The notes beneath the pieces were generated by a model that was not told the DNA's origin, did not search any database, and saw only the letters and a list, made by a program, of their open reading frames with translations. A program made the translations under genes and the position numbers. This document shows positions 17,455-26,236 of a stretch of DNA of 64,000 bases, piece after piece. Location: contig NZ_LT727811.1 of the NCBI RefSeq assembly GCF_900162665.1, positions 438,063-502,062 of the forward strand, read 5' to 3'. The first letter of the stretch is position 1; each line of letters opens with the position of its first letter. This stretch comes from Oceanobacillus sojae (GTDB taxonomy: Bacteria; Bacillota; Bacilli; Bacillales; Amphibacillaceae).

Positions 17455-19164
17455 ATGAAAGACATATTAAGCGTTAAAAATTTATCTGTTCATTTTCAGA
17501 CTACGGAGCAGAAGGTTCAGTCCGTTAACCAAATTTCTTTCTCCGTCAAAAAAGGAGAAACATTAGGCATTGTCGGCGAGTCCGGTTCCGGAAAAAGCGT
17601 TACCGCAAAAGCAATTATGCAGCTGCTTCCCGGTCAATCCGCGCATATCCAGGCGGATACAATAGAATATGAAGGAAATAATCTCGCAAATTATTCTGAC
17701 CATGACATGCAGAAAATTCGCGGTCAGGAAATCAGTATGATATTCCAGGATCCAATGAGCTCCTTTAACCCGACAATGAAAATCGGTAAGCAAATTGATG
17801 AAGTAGTCAGCAAACACCGCAAGCTTTCTGCACATAAAGCGAAAGAAGAAACGATTGAGATGTTAAAGCTCGTTGGGATAACCTCACCTGAAGAACGGTA
17901 TCACCAGTATCCTCATGAATTTTCAGGCGGCATGCTGCAGCGTGCCATGATAGCAATGGCCTTAATCTGCCGGCCAAAGCTATTAATTGCTGATGAGCCG
18001 ACGACTGCATTAGATGTGCGCATTCAGGCTCAAATTCTGCAATTAATGAAAAACCTGCAGGAAAAGTTTGATATGAGCATCATCTTAATCACGCATGATT
18101 TCGGAGTTGTTGCTGGTATGTGTGATCGTATTGTTGTTATGAAGGATGGAAAAATTGTTGAACAAAACAACACAGCATCCATTTTCACGCAGCCCAAGCA
18201 CCCTTATACACAACGGCTGCTTCATGCCCTGCCGCGAATTGATCAAAAGAAGGCAGGCAGATACACAAAATCATTTCAAAATACCGAGTCCTTAATTAAC
18301 GTAAAGGATTTAAAAAAGATTTTCCCGTTAAAATTAGGCGGACTGGTACATGCGGTTGATGATATTGACTTTCACATCAGACCTGGTGAAACCTTAGGAT
18401 TAGTAGGGGAATCCGGCTCTGGAAAATCAACAACCGGACGCCTTATTCTGCAATTGCAGCAGGCAACTGAAGGAGAAATTCTTTTCGGAGGAATGGGCAT
18501 CCATGACTTTAATCGCAAGGAACTCAAAAAACTGCGCAGAGATGTTCAAATTATTTTCCAGGACCCTCAAGCCTCTTTAAACCCAAGAATGAAGGTGCTT
18601 GATATTATTGGTCAGCCGCTGGATATTCATAAGCTGTGCAAAACAAAAGCAGAAAGACGGGCCCGGGTTGAGGAGTTATTAGAGCTCGTCGGTTTGACAA
18701 AGGAACATGCCAACAGATATCCGCATGAATTCTCAGGAGGACAGCAGCAGCGTATCGGTATCGCCCGGGCTTTAGCCGTAAAACCGAAATTTATTGTTTG
18801 CGATGAACCGTTATCCGCTCTGGACGTTTCCATTCAATCACAGATTGTCGATTTATTAGAGGAATTGCAGGAAAAGCTTGGTTTAACCTATCTATTTATT
18901 GCACATGACCTGGCAATGGTAAAACATATATGTGACCGGATTGCAGTTATGTATTCCGGAAAAATTATTGAGGTGGCCGAGAGCGAGGAGCTCTATGAAA
19001 ACCCGCTTCATCCATATACCAAATCACTGCTTGATGCTGTGCCTATTCCAGATCCGGGGGTTGAAGCGAAAAAGATTCGGGAGCATGATATTAAGACAGA
19101 AACCTATCATTTTGAAAAAAATCGGTTAGAGGAAGTAAGACCGGAGCATTGGATGCTTGTATGA
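17455..19164 (+). CDS. Fused DppD-DppF-type ABC transporter ATPase
   Basis: About 569 aa with two complete ABC domains. The first has Walker A GESGSGKSVTAK (near residue 42), signature FSGGMLQRAM and Walker B LLIADEPTTALD. The second has GESGSGKSTTG (near 325), FSGGQQQRIG and FIVCDEPLSALD. Both end with the peptide-transporter C-terminal extension (KHPYTQRLL and LHPYTKSLL). Canonical Dpp/Opp systems use two separate proteins; one fused polypeptide occurs in some systems such as GsiA/YejF types. The ATG at 17455 is preferred because GGAG is then 8 nt away; the ATG at 17449 would be only 2 nt from it. Divergent from the permeases and binding protein. Confidence 0.92.
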   Translation: MKDILSVKNLSVHFQTTEQKVQSVNQISFSVKKGETLGIVGESGSGKSVTAKAIMQLLPGQSAHIQADTIEYEGNNLANYSDHDMQKIRGQEISMIFQDPMSSFNPTMKIGKQIDEVVSKHRKLSAHKAKEETIEMLKLVGITSPEERYHQYPHEFSGGMLQRAMIAMALICRPKLLIADEPTTALDVRIQAQILQLMKNLQEKFDMSIILITHDFGVVAGMCDRIVVMKDGKIVEQNNTASIFTQPKHPYTQRLLHALPRIDQKKAGRYTKSFQNTESLINVKDLKKIFPLKLGGLVHAVDDIDFHIRPGETLGLVGESGSGKSTTGRLILQLQQATEGEILFGGMGIHDFNRKELKKLRRDVQIIFQDPQASLNPRMKVLDIIGQPLDIHKLCKTKAERRARVEELLELVGLTKEHANRYPHEFSGGQQQRIGIARALAVKPKFIVCDEPLSALDVSIQSQIVDLLEELQEKLGLTYLFIAHDLAMVKHICDRIAVMYSGKIIEVAESEELYENPLHPYTKSLLDAVPIPDPGVEAKKIREHDIKTETYHFEKNRLEEVRPEHWMLV

Positions 19165-19179
19165 AGAGAGATAGTCATT

Positions 19180-19223
19180 AAAAACCTCCAGTTATTCTAC
19201 ACAGAATAGCTGGAGGTTTTTTG
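19180..19223 (+). terminator. Intrinsic terminator of the ABC ATPase gene
   Basis: A 19-bp stem, aaaaacctccag plus tattct (19180-19198) with agaata plus ctggaggttttt (19203-19221), one T-G wobble and an ACAC loop, ending in a T-run. Confidence 0.9.
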
Positions 19224-19416
19224 TTTTCATGGATTTATAAAGCTGAGAATGATTTTTTGTGAAGTATTTTTTAATATTACTCAACTTTTTTAAAAAAACA
19301 GGTCTAAAAAGCAGCAATAAAAAATAAAAATTACTATCACAGCACAAAACACCTCATGTTCCTGCCATAAAAAATCATAAACAATCAAATGAAATCATAC
19401 ATTATACAAGGAGTGG

Positions 19417-20208
19417 ATGGAGATTTTACCAGCAGAAAGATTAGAGTTATTACTGGAGTTTATAGATGATAAAGGAACAGTAAACATCATCGATTTAACA
19501 AACCAATTTAATGTTTCCAAACCAACAATTTTACGGGATTTAAAAGAATTAGAGAAACAGAATCTTATTATCCGGATTCATGGAGGAGCTAAAAGTAAAA
19601 AATTGAAAGGAACCCGGTTTGAGCCCCGTCATGTTATCAAAGAACAGGAAGCCATTCAGGAGAAAGAAGAAATTGCGGAGCTGGCTTTCAAACATATCCA
19701 GCCTGGGGAAACCGTCCTTCTGGATTCCGGCACAACAACCCTGCTGCTCGCAAAAAAACTCGCATCACAATGCACTGAAAATATAACAGCCATTACAAAT
19801 GACATTAAAAATGCCATGGTTCTCAGTGAAAATGACCTCATAGACATCGTCGTTATCGGCGGGCAAAAGAGAAAGGGGGTGTATAGCTTAAATGGGCCAT
19901 TTGCAGAAGATATGCTGCGTCAGCTCAATGTAGATAAAGTATTTTTAGGAACAGATGCTATCGATGCGGATAAAGGGTTAACCAATTCCAATATTGATGA
20001 AACCAACATAAAAAAAACCATGATAGACATTGCCAATGAAATTATCTTATTGGCGGATGACAGGAAGTTCAACCAGGTAGCATTTTCGTCCGTCGCCGGG
20101 ATAGATACACTAGATAGGATTATAACAAACAAGTCTTTATCCGATTCAGAAATGAAAGATTACAAAAAAGCGGGGATCTCCATAGATACCCCTAAAGTAA
20201 AAAGCTGA
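19417..20208 (+). CDS. DeoR/GlpR-family regulator of the sgc-like operon
   Basis: 263 aa with an N-terminal winged helix-turn-helix (ERLELLLEFIDDKGTVNIIDL, then the recognition helix VSKPTILRDLKELEKQ and the wing IIRIHGGA) and a C-terminal DeoR sensor domain (LDSGTTTLLLAK, GGQKRKGVYSLNGP, DRKFNQVAFSSVA). DeoR proteins usually repress sugar operons and respond to a phosphorylated sugar. AAGGAG lies only 3 nt before the ATG, which is tight. It is 18 bp upstream of the BtpA-like gene, so it is likely the first gene of its own target operon. Confidence 0.88.
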   Translation: MEILPAERLELLLEFIDDKGTVNIIDLTNQFNVSKPTILRDLKELEKQNLIIRIHGGAKSKKLKGTRFEPRHVIKEQEAIQEKEEIAELAFKHIQPGETVLLDSGTTTLLLAKKLASQCTENITAITNDIKNAMVLSENDLIDIVVIGGQKRKGVYSLNGPFAEDMLRQLNVDKVFLGTDAIDADKGLTNSNIDETNIKKTMIDIANEIILLADDRKFNQVAFSSVAGIDTLDRIITNKSLSDSEMKDYKKAGISIDTPKVKS

Positions 20209-20226
20209 AGAGAAAGGAAGTTATTG

Positions 20227-21048
20227 ATGACTTGGTTAAAAGAAATAATTGGAACAGAAAAAGCAATTATTGCAATGTGTCACCTGCAGCCCCTACCCGG
20301 AGATCCATCCTATGACTATAAAAAAGGGATGGATTATGTCATAGAAGAAGCCCGCAAAGATTTAACGGCCTTACAGGATGGCGGTGTAGATGCTGTTATG
20401 TTCTCCAATGAATTCAGTCTTCCTTATTTAACAGAAGTAAAAACCGAAACAGTTTCTGCGATGGCCAGAGTAATCGGAGAGCTGATGAATGATATAAGAA
20501 TACCTTATGGCGTTAACGTATTATGGGATGCAAAACGCTCCCTTGACTTAGCTGCTGCCACCGGGGCTCAATTTGTCAGGGAGATCTTTACCGGCGTATA
20601 TGCAAGTGACTTTGGCCTATGGGATACAAATGTTGGTGAAACCGTCAGACACCAGTATCACCTGCATGCCCAGGATGTGAAGCTTCTGTTTAATATCCTG
20701 CCTGAAGCAGCAAAATATATTGCTGACCGAGATATCCAAGATATAGCCAAGTCTACTGTATTTAATAACCGTCCCGATGCGCTTTGTGTTTCTGGACTAA
20801 CAGCTGGAGAACAGACAGATTCTCAAATCTTGAAAAAAGTAAAAGACACTGTACCTGATTGCGTCGTATTGGCAAATACGGGTGTACGTATTGAAAATTT
20901 AGAGCAGCAGCTGGCAATTGCGGACGGTGCAGTAGTTGGTACAGCATTCAAATTTGACGGAAAATTTGAAAACAGGGTTGACCAGAAGCGCGTAGAAGAA
21001 TTTATGAATAAAGTAAAAGCCTTTCGGGAGACAGCTATTCAAGCTTAA
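20227..21048 (+). CDS. BtpA/SgcQ-family TIM-barrel protein
   Basis: About 273 aa. The BtpA family shows in the MCHLQPLPGDPSYDY start, then GGVDAVMFSNEFSLPY, VNVLWDAKRS and GLTAGEQTD. The enzyme activity of this family is not well established. The cyanobacterial BtpA affects photosystem I stability and E. coli SgcQ lies in a PTS operon. ATG at 20227 is chosen over TTG at 20224 for better spacing from AAGGAAG. Its place before a galactitol-type PTS and an epimerase suggests it acts on the imported sugar phosphate (inference). Confidence 0.85.
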   Translation: MTWLKEIIGTEKAIIAMCHLQPLPGDPSYDYKKGMDYVIEEARKDLTALQDGGVDAVMFSNEFSLPYLTEVKTETVSAMARVIGELMNDIRIPYGVNVLWDAKRSLDLAAATGAQFVREIFTGVYASDFGLWDTNVGETVRHQYHLHAQDVKLLFNILPEAAKYIADRDIQDIAKSTVFNNRPDALCVSGLTAGEQTDSQILKKVKDTVPDCVVLANTGVRIENLEQQLAIADGAVVGTAFKFDGKFENRVDQKRVEEFMNKVKAFRETAIQA

Positions 21049-21094
21049 CAGTAGAGAATAAGAAATCAATCTTAATTAAAGGAGAGGTCAATAT

Positions 21095-21373
21095 ATGAAA
21101 AAAGTAATCGTAGCATGCGGCGGCGGAATTGCAACTTCAACATTAATAGCGGATAAAGTCCGCCAGGCATTGGACGAAGCAGGAATTGATTATCAACTCA
21201 CACAGACTACCTTATCTGAATTAGTTTATGAGAATAGCGATGCAGATCTAATCGTGACAAGCATGAGGGTAGAATCCGACTTCGGAGTCCCCTCCCTCTC
21301 AGGAGCCGGATTCTTAACCGGGATTAACGAGGAAGCTATTAAGGAACAAATTATTAGCGCTTTATCCGACTAA
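21095..21373 (+). CDS. PTS EIIB, galactitol type (SgcB/GatB-like)
   Basis: 92 aa, the normal size of a GatB-type EIIB. The phosphorylatable Cys8 lies in VIVACGGGIATST at the N-terminus. It accepts phosphate from EIIA and transfers it to the sugar bound by EIIC. AAGGAGAGG before the ATG, 46 bp after the BtpA-like gene and 20 bp before EIIC. Confidence 0.92.
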   Translation: MKKVIVACGGGIATSTLIADKVRQALDEAGIDYQLTQTTLSELVYENSDADLIVTSMRVESDFGVPSLSGAGFLTGINEEAIKEQIISALSD

Positions 21374-21393
21374 AGCATAAAGGAGAGCTTAAC

Positions 21394-22737
21394 ATGCAAA
21401 GTGTTGTCGATTATATATTATCCTTAGGAGCAACTATTTTTGTCCCTATTGTTCTTTTTATAGTTGGTTTAGCATTCCGTTTAAGCGTACTGAGGGCAAT
21501 TAAAGCTGCTGTAACTGTCGGTGTCGGATTTTTAGGTCTCAATTTAGTCGTCAGCTTAATAGGTGATTATCTTTCACCATCTGTACAAACCATGGTTGAG
21601 CGGTTCGGCTTAAATTTATCTGTTATTGATTTAGGGTCAGGAACCTCTGCCGGGATTGCTTTTTCAACTACTGTAGGAGCTCTTATCATCCCGGTTATTT
21701 TTGGCCTGAACGTTCTTCTATTAATCAGCAAGCTTACCAAAACGATGAATATTGATATTTTCAATTACTCTCATTATGCACTGACGGGATCTGTAGTTGC
21801 TCTCATTACCTCAAACTTATTTTATGGTCTTATGGCTGCAATTTCGCACGCTATCTTCTCACTTATCGTTGCTGATTTAACAGCCAAAAAAGTTCAAAAG
21901 GTTATTGGCATTGAAGGGATATCCATCAGTCAGGGATTCGCTACTTCTACCGTCCCTTTTTATGCTCTGATGGATAAGATATTCGATAAAATACCGGCTC
22001 TAAACAATCGGAAAATGGATACAAACTTTATTCAAAAGAAGTTTGGAATGTTTGGAGATCCAGTGATTATCGGAGTTATTCTGGGCGTAATTATTGCTAT
22101 ATTGGCAGGCACAAGCTTCGTGGATGGCAGTCAGCTGGTCATTGTAATCACAGGTATTATGATCCTTTTCCCGCGTGTTATCCGGATTATTGTAGAAGGG
22201 CTGATGCCCATTTCAGATGCTGCGAAAAAATTCTTTCAAACAAAATTTAAAGGCAAAGAATTCTTTATAGGACTAGACTCAGCAGTTACATTAGGCCATC
22301 CGACAACCATTACAGTAGGAATCTTAATTATTCCTATTACACTCGTCTTAGCCGCCATCCTGCCGGGCAATAAAGTGCTTCCTCTCGCAGATTTAGCTTT
22401 TGCTCCTTTTTTTATCTGTATGGCAACGATCATGCATAAGGGGGATGTTATCAGAACGCTGATCAGCTCTACCTTCAATATGGTATTAGTGCTTTATATA
22501 GCTACCTTCTTTTCTTCTTATTATACAGACTTAGCCAGCGCTGGCGGATTTATCGAGTCTGCTGGCGGAACAGAAGTATCTGCATTATATATTGGAAATG
22601 TGTTTAACTTTATTATTACCATTTTAATGAGAATGGAAGTATTAGGATTTATTATCCTGGCACTATTTATTATCGTGCTGTACTACTTCGTATTTAAAAA
22701 GATAAATAGAAAAGAAGAGCCTGAAGAGACATCATAA
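21394..22737 (+). CDS. PTS EIIC, galactitol family (SgcC/GatC-like)
   Basis: 447 aa polytopic membrane protein with about 9-10 hydrophobic segments. It is of the GatC type, seen in the opening ILSLGATIFVPIVLFIVGLAF stretch, the central PALNNRKMDTNFIQKKFGMFGDP loop and the GLDSAVTLGHPTTITVGILI motif near 290-310. It is the sugar-binding translocation unit of this PTS. AAAGGAGAG precedes the ATG. The substrate cannot be read from sequence; a polyol or pentitol-like sugar is plausible given the epimerase downstream. Confidence 0.9.
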   Translation: MQSVVDYILSLGATIFVPIVLFIVGLAFRLSVLRAIKAAVTVGVGFLGLNLVVSLIGDYLSPSVQTMVERFGLNLSVIDLGSGTSAGIAFSTTVGALIIPVIFGLNVLLLISKLTKTMNIDIFNYSHYALTGSVVALITSNLFYGLMAAISHAIFSLIVADLTAKKVQKVIGIEGISISQGFATSTVPFYALMDKIFDKIPALNNRKMDTNFIQKKFGMFGDPVIIGVILGVIIAILAGTSFVDGSQLVIVITGIMILFPRVIRIIVEGLMPISDAAKKFFQTKFKGKEFFIGLDSAVTLGHPTTITVGILIIPITLVLAAILPGNKVLPLADLAFAPFFICMATIMHKGDVIRTLISSTFNMVLVLYIATFFSSYYTDLASAGGFIESAGGTEVSALYIGNVFNFIITILMRMEVLGFIILALFIIVLYYFVFKKINRKEEPEETS

Positions 22738-22774
22738 ATAATTATTACCTAATAGCACTACTGGAGGTTCTGGA

Positions 22775-23263
22775 ATGAATCACAATAAAAACGGAAATAC
22801 ATTAAAATTTGATAAAGATATGATTATGCTGAATATCCGTGCCAGTTCATCGGATGAATTATTGAAGGAAATAAGTCAATTATTCTATGCCAAAGATTAC
22901 GTCCATGATTCTTTTAAACAAGCAATTATAAAACGGGAAGAACAATATCCAACCGGGCTGAAAACAACTTCCATAGGTGTTGCTATTCCACATGCAGATC
23001 CAGTCCATGTGAAGCAGGAAAGCTTAGCTGTAGGAATCTTAAAAGAAGCAGTTTCCTTTAATGAAATGACTTCAGGTGAACCTCTAAACGTAGAAATCGT
23101 TTTTATGTTAGGGATTACGGATTCGGGTCAGCATTTAATCATGCTGAAGGCACTTTCTGAAATATTGAGAGATAAAGAAAAATTATTGCGCATTCGTTAT
23201 GCTGCTACAAAAGAGGAAGTCTTTCAATGTATTCTTCCTTATATAAATGAATTACTAGAATAA
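22775..23263 (+). CDS. PTS EIIA, fructose/galactitol (Ntr-like) type
   Basis: 162 aa. The phospho-acceptor His73 lies in GVAIPHADPVHV, preceded by REEQYPTGL, both typical of EIIA of the mannitol/fructose/Ntr fold used by galactitol systems. It passes phosphate from HPr to the EIIB at 21.1 kb. CTGGAGG lies 7 nt before the ATG. The three subunits B, C and A are separate and consecutive, as in E. coli gat and sgc. Confidence 0.9.
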   Translation: MNHNKNGNTLKFDKDMIMLNIRASSSDELLKEISQLFYAKDYVHDSFKQAIIKREEQYPTGLKTTSIGVAIPHADPVHVKQESLAVGILKEAVSFNEMTSGEPLNVEIVFMLGITDSGQHLIMLKALSEILRDKEKLLRIRYAATKEEVFQCILPYINELLE

Positions 23264-23287
23264 ACAAGCAGGAGGCTTTGAATAAAG

Positions 23288-23971
23288 TTGAAAAAACAAA
23301 TCCTGGCTCCGTCCATTTTAAACGCAGATTTTCTACATTTAAGCAGTGAAATTGATATCGCTGAAAAAGGCGGAGCGGAATTTTTACACTTGGACGTAAT
23401 TGATGGTGTATTTGCGCCCAGTATTTCATTTGGCGCTAATATAATCTACTCGGTAAGATCCTATACAAATCTGTTTTTGGATGTTCATTTAATGATTGAA
23501 AATCCAAGTCAATATATAGCTGATTTTGTCCGTGCCGGCTCTGACAGCATTACTATTCATGCAGAAGGAGCCACTCACCTGCACCGGTTAATCCACCAAA
23601 TAAAAGAGTACGGCATAAAAGCAGGCGTTGCTTTAAACCCGGCATCACCAATTTCCTTGATAGAACCTATCTTATCAGATATTGATATGGTACTCCTGAT
23701 GACCGTAAATCCCGGTTTCGGAGGACAGCCCTTTATTAAAGAAGTTTTATCAAAAATAACAAGGCTAAGCCAGTTAAAATCCAGCAAAGCGTATTCCTTT
23801 GCTATCGAAGTCGATGGCGGAATTACACCGCAAGAAGCATTGTGGTGCTCCCAGCGAGGAGCAAATATCTTTGTTGTCGGGTCCTATATCTATTATAAAG
23901 AAACCGAAACAGCAAAATTACAGGCAATGGAAAATATAAAAAAGTCTTTAGAAACAGGTGGTTTAAAATGA
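23288..23971 (+). CDS. Ribulose-phosphate 3-epimerase family (SgcE-like)
   Basis: 227 aa, a normal size for the family. Motifs: LAPSILNADF, LHLDVIDGVF (metal His/Asp), FLDVHLMI, LMTVNPGFGGQPF and EVDGGI (second catalytic Asp). It interconverts epimeric ketose phosphates such as ribulose-5-P and xylulose-5-P; the exact substrate is open. TTG start with AGGAGG about 12 nt upstream. Its end overlaps the next gene by 4 bp (ATGA). It is probably dedicated to the imported sugar and not the housekeeping rpe. Confidence 0.88.
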   Translation: MKKQILAPSILNADFLHLSSEIDIAEKGGAEFLHLDVIDGVFAPSISFGANIIYSVRSYTNLFLDVHLMIENPSQYIADFVRAGSDSITIHAEGATHLHRLIHQIKEYGIKAGVALNPASPISLIEPILSDIDMVLLMTVNPGFGGQPFIKEVLSKITRLSQLKSSKAYSFAIEVDGGITPQEALWCSQRGANIFVVGSYIYYKETETAKLQAMENIKKSLETGGLK

Positions 23972-25062
23972 ATATGAACGAACATCTGAAGGCATTATCC
24001 ATGATAAATGCTGTCAGTTCACAAGAAGATCCAGTTATTGATTATATGTATCATTATTTTTCTAAACAAATGGAGTATGTTGAAGTGGATACAATAGGCA
24101 ATGTGATTGGTTTCTTACCTTCCAACAAGTCAAACAGCAAAAGAATAATGATTTTTGCCCATATGGATGAAGTAGGGTTTATAGTAAGACATATTGATGA
24201 AGATGGATTTTTATTTTTTGAACGAATTGGCGGCGCTAATGTGAATGTTCTTCCAGGTAACCAGCTTCAGGTACTTGGAGATAAAGGAACGGTCACCGGC
24301 GTTGTCGGAACAAAAGCATACCATTTTTTAAAACCCGAAGAAAAAGGGAAATTTCCTGCACAAGATCAGCTATATATTGATATTGGCGCAGCCTCTAAAG
24401 AAGAGGCACATGAGAAAGGCATACAGGTTGGAAGCACTATCTGCTTTCAGGCAAACTATCTGGAAAGAGAGAACGGCTGGGTAACAGGAAAAGCGATGGA
24501 TAATCGGGTTGCCTGCACAGTCTTATTAGAATTAGCAGAACAACTAAGTTCCACTCAAGCATCCTTAGAGTGGGATATATATCTGGTTGCATGTGTGCAG
24601 GAGGAATTTAATATCAGAGGTGTCCTGCCGGCAGTCAGGAAGATAAAACCGCATGTCTCTATCGGTTTAGATGTGACACCAGCTTGTGATACACCCGAAC
24701 TGACAACTTATTCCGATGTCGGCTTAGATAAAGGACCTGCGCTTACATTTCTTAACTATCATGGAAAAGGAACACTTGCCGGTGTTTTGCCAGATTCAAA
24801 ATTAATTCAAGCTCTAATAAATACTTGCCAAGTAAATAATATTAGCTATCAGAGAGAGGTAGCTGTAGGCGTCATCACAGAGAATGCTTTTATTGTTTTT
24901 GAAGAGGCAGGGATTGCTACTGCGAACATCTCTATCCCGACACGCTATACACATACACCTGTAGAAACAGTCAGTCTTCATGACGTGAAACAAACCATTC
25001 ACTTATTATATGAATTTTTGACAAGCTTAACAAAAGAAAGTACTTTTGGAAAAGCAAGGTAG
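23968..25062 (+). CDS. M42-family metallopeptidase (SgcX/FrvX-like)
   Basis: 364 aa. M42 ligand motifs are present: AHMDEVGF (His65, Asp67), KAMDNRVAC (Asp178), QEEF (Glu212 and Glu213), GLDVTP (Asp235) and RYTHTPVETV (His near 330). The family holds aminopeptidases and proteins once called endoglucanases. It overlaps the epimerase gene by 4 bp, so it is cotranslated in a sugar operon, as SgcX and FrvX are in E. coli. Why PTS operons carry such a peptidase is not settled. Confidence 0.88.
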   Translation: MNMNEHLKALSMINAVSSQEDPVIDYMYHYFSKQMEYVEVDTIGNVIGFLPSNKSNSKRIMIFAHMDEVGFIVRHIDEDGFLFFERIGGANVNVLPGNQLQVLGDKGTVTGVVGTKAYHFLKPEEKGKFPAQDQLYIDIGAASKEEAHEKGIQVGSTICFQANYLERENGWVTGKAMDNRVACTVLLELAEQLSSTQASLEWDIYLVACVQEEFNIRGVLPAVRKIKPHVSIGLDVTPACDTPELTTYSDVGLDKGPALTFLNYHGKGTLAGVLPDSKLIQALINTCQVNNISYQREVAVGVITENAFIVFEEAGIATANISIPTRYTHTPVETVSLHDVKQTIHLLYEFLTSLTKESTFGKAR

Positions 25063-25071
25063 GTTATAAAT

Positions 25072-25863
25072 ATGCAGACAAAGAACATGGATTATAAAGT
25101 TTGTTTTCTGGATATTGATGGCACATTGGTTGATAATAACAAGCAAATTTCTAATCAAACCAAGAAATCTCTGGATCAAATAAGAAACAGAGGAGTAGAA
25201 GTGATTATTGCTACCGGGCGTCCTCCCTATCATTTTTCTGACATTGCGGAGGAACTAAAAATTAATTCATTTGTCAGTTTTAACGGTGCTTATTCTGTTT
25301 ATAAAGGAGAAGTTGTTCATAAGCACGGAATGGATACATCCGCTTTGCAAAAACTTGTTCCATTCGCCGGGATGAAACAGCACCCGTTAGTTTTTTCCAG
25401 CGAACAAAAGTCTGTCAGTAATATTTGGGACCATAATGAAGTTATACAAACTTTCAAAGACTTACATTTAGATTATACACCAGAATTTCATCCTGATTAT
25501 TGGAAAGAAGCAGCCTTGCTTCAAGCGATGGTATATTGTAAAAGCGGGGAAGAAATGGATTATATTCAAAAATTTCCGGAGTTATCTTTTGTCAGATGGC
25601 ATGAATTCGCTATTGATGTCATGCCCCAATCCATTTCAAAAGCATCTGGTATTAAAGAAATGCTTTCGTTTTTAAATGTAGCTCCCGACGAGGCTATCGC
25701 TTTTGGGGACGGACTGAATGATAAGGAAATGCTGGATTTTGTAGGGGTAGGGATTGCTATGGAAAATGCACATGAAGAACTCTATCCTTATGCAGATATC
25801 ATTACAAAATCAAATGAAAATGAAGGAATTACACATGGTTTAAAGCTTTTAAATCTGCTATAG
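25072..25863 (+). CDS. Cof-type HAD-IIB sugar phosphatase
   Basis: 263 aa. HAD motif I FLDIDGTLV (Asp14, Asp16), motif II IATGRPP, and motif IV AFGDGLNDKEML with the Lys-containing KASGIKEML before it; a C2-type cap lies between. It dephosphorylates small phosphorylated metabolites. It closes the sgc-like operon, 9 bp after the M42 gene, and may relieve sugar-phosphate stress (inference). This gene is not part of the E. coli sgc cluster. Confidence 0.87.
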   Translation: MQTKNMDYKVCFLDIDGTLVDNNKQISNQTKKSLDQIRNRGVEVIIATGRPPYHFSDIAEELKINSFVSFNGAYSVYKGEVVHKHGMDTSALQKLVPFAGMKQHPLVFSSEQKSVSNIWDHNEVIQTFKDLHLDYTPEFHPDYWKEAALLQAMVYCKSGEEMDYIQKFPELSFVRWHEFAIDVMPQSISKASGIKEMLSFLNVAPDEAIAFGDGLNDKEMLDFVGVGIAMENAHEELYPYADIITKSNENEGITHGLKLLNLL

Positions 25864-25869
25864 ATATAT

Positions 25870-25907
25870 AATAATCCTTGTCCGCATCATGGACAGGGAT
25901 TATTTTT
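25870..25907 (+). terminator. Intrinsic terminator of the sgc-like operon
   Basis: 14-bp stem aataatccttgtcc (25870-25883) with ggacagggattatt (25891-25904), one wobble, 7-base loop, then a T-run. Confidence 0.88.
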
Positions 25908-26163
25908 GTATTTTCTCAGTTTTTATTAATTATTTGCTTCAAAGAATTATATTAAAGTCTGGAAATTACTTTTTCCAGTTACAATCGCTATAACTCTTCT
26001 ATCAAATCCTTCACTAAACACAATAAACCTGTGAATATCATTTCCAATTGCACTTTCAATAAGAGATTGCACTCATTTAATAATCAATATATTCTTCGGA
26101 GTCTGTCTAAAATAATATTGACAACCTTCTATTATATTGGTAAGTTTATTTATAAATCACGGA

Positions 26164-26198
26164 CGAAAAATAGTTCTAAACACATAATGTTCGGATTT
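26164..26198. promoter_or_regulatory. Candidate PurR operator (PurBox pair)
   Basis: On the minus strand, AAATCCGAACATTA (26185-26198) fits the Bacillus PurBox pattern with its CGAAC core. A weaker CGAA in the opposite direction is at 26164-26167. PurR normally uses two inverted boxes. The position, about 40 bp before a purine permease plus adenine deaminase operon, fits, but the second box is poor. No purine riboswitch was recognised in the rest of the 25.9-26.2 kb gap. Confidence 0.4.
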
Positions 26199-26236
26199 AG
26201 AGAATAAATAAGTGCAACATGAGAGGAGCTTATGAA

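Noticed and set aside
17563-18010. Overlapping minus-strand frames inside the ABC ATPase gene
   Set aside because: Antisense to conserved Walker and signature motifs; Cys/His-rich products without family resemblance.
25908-26236. Purine riboswitch before the NCS2 permease
   Set aside because: No P1-P2-P3 arrangement or conserved TATA/junction bases were recognised by eye; a covariance-model search would settle it.
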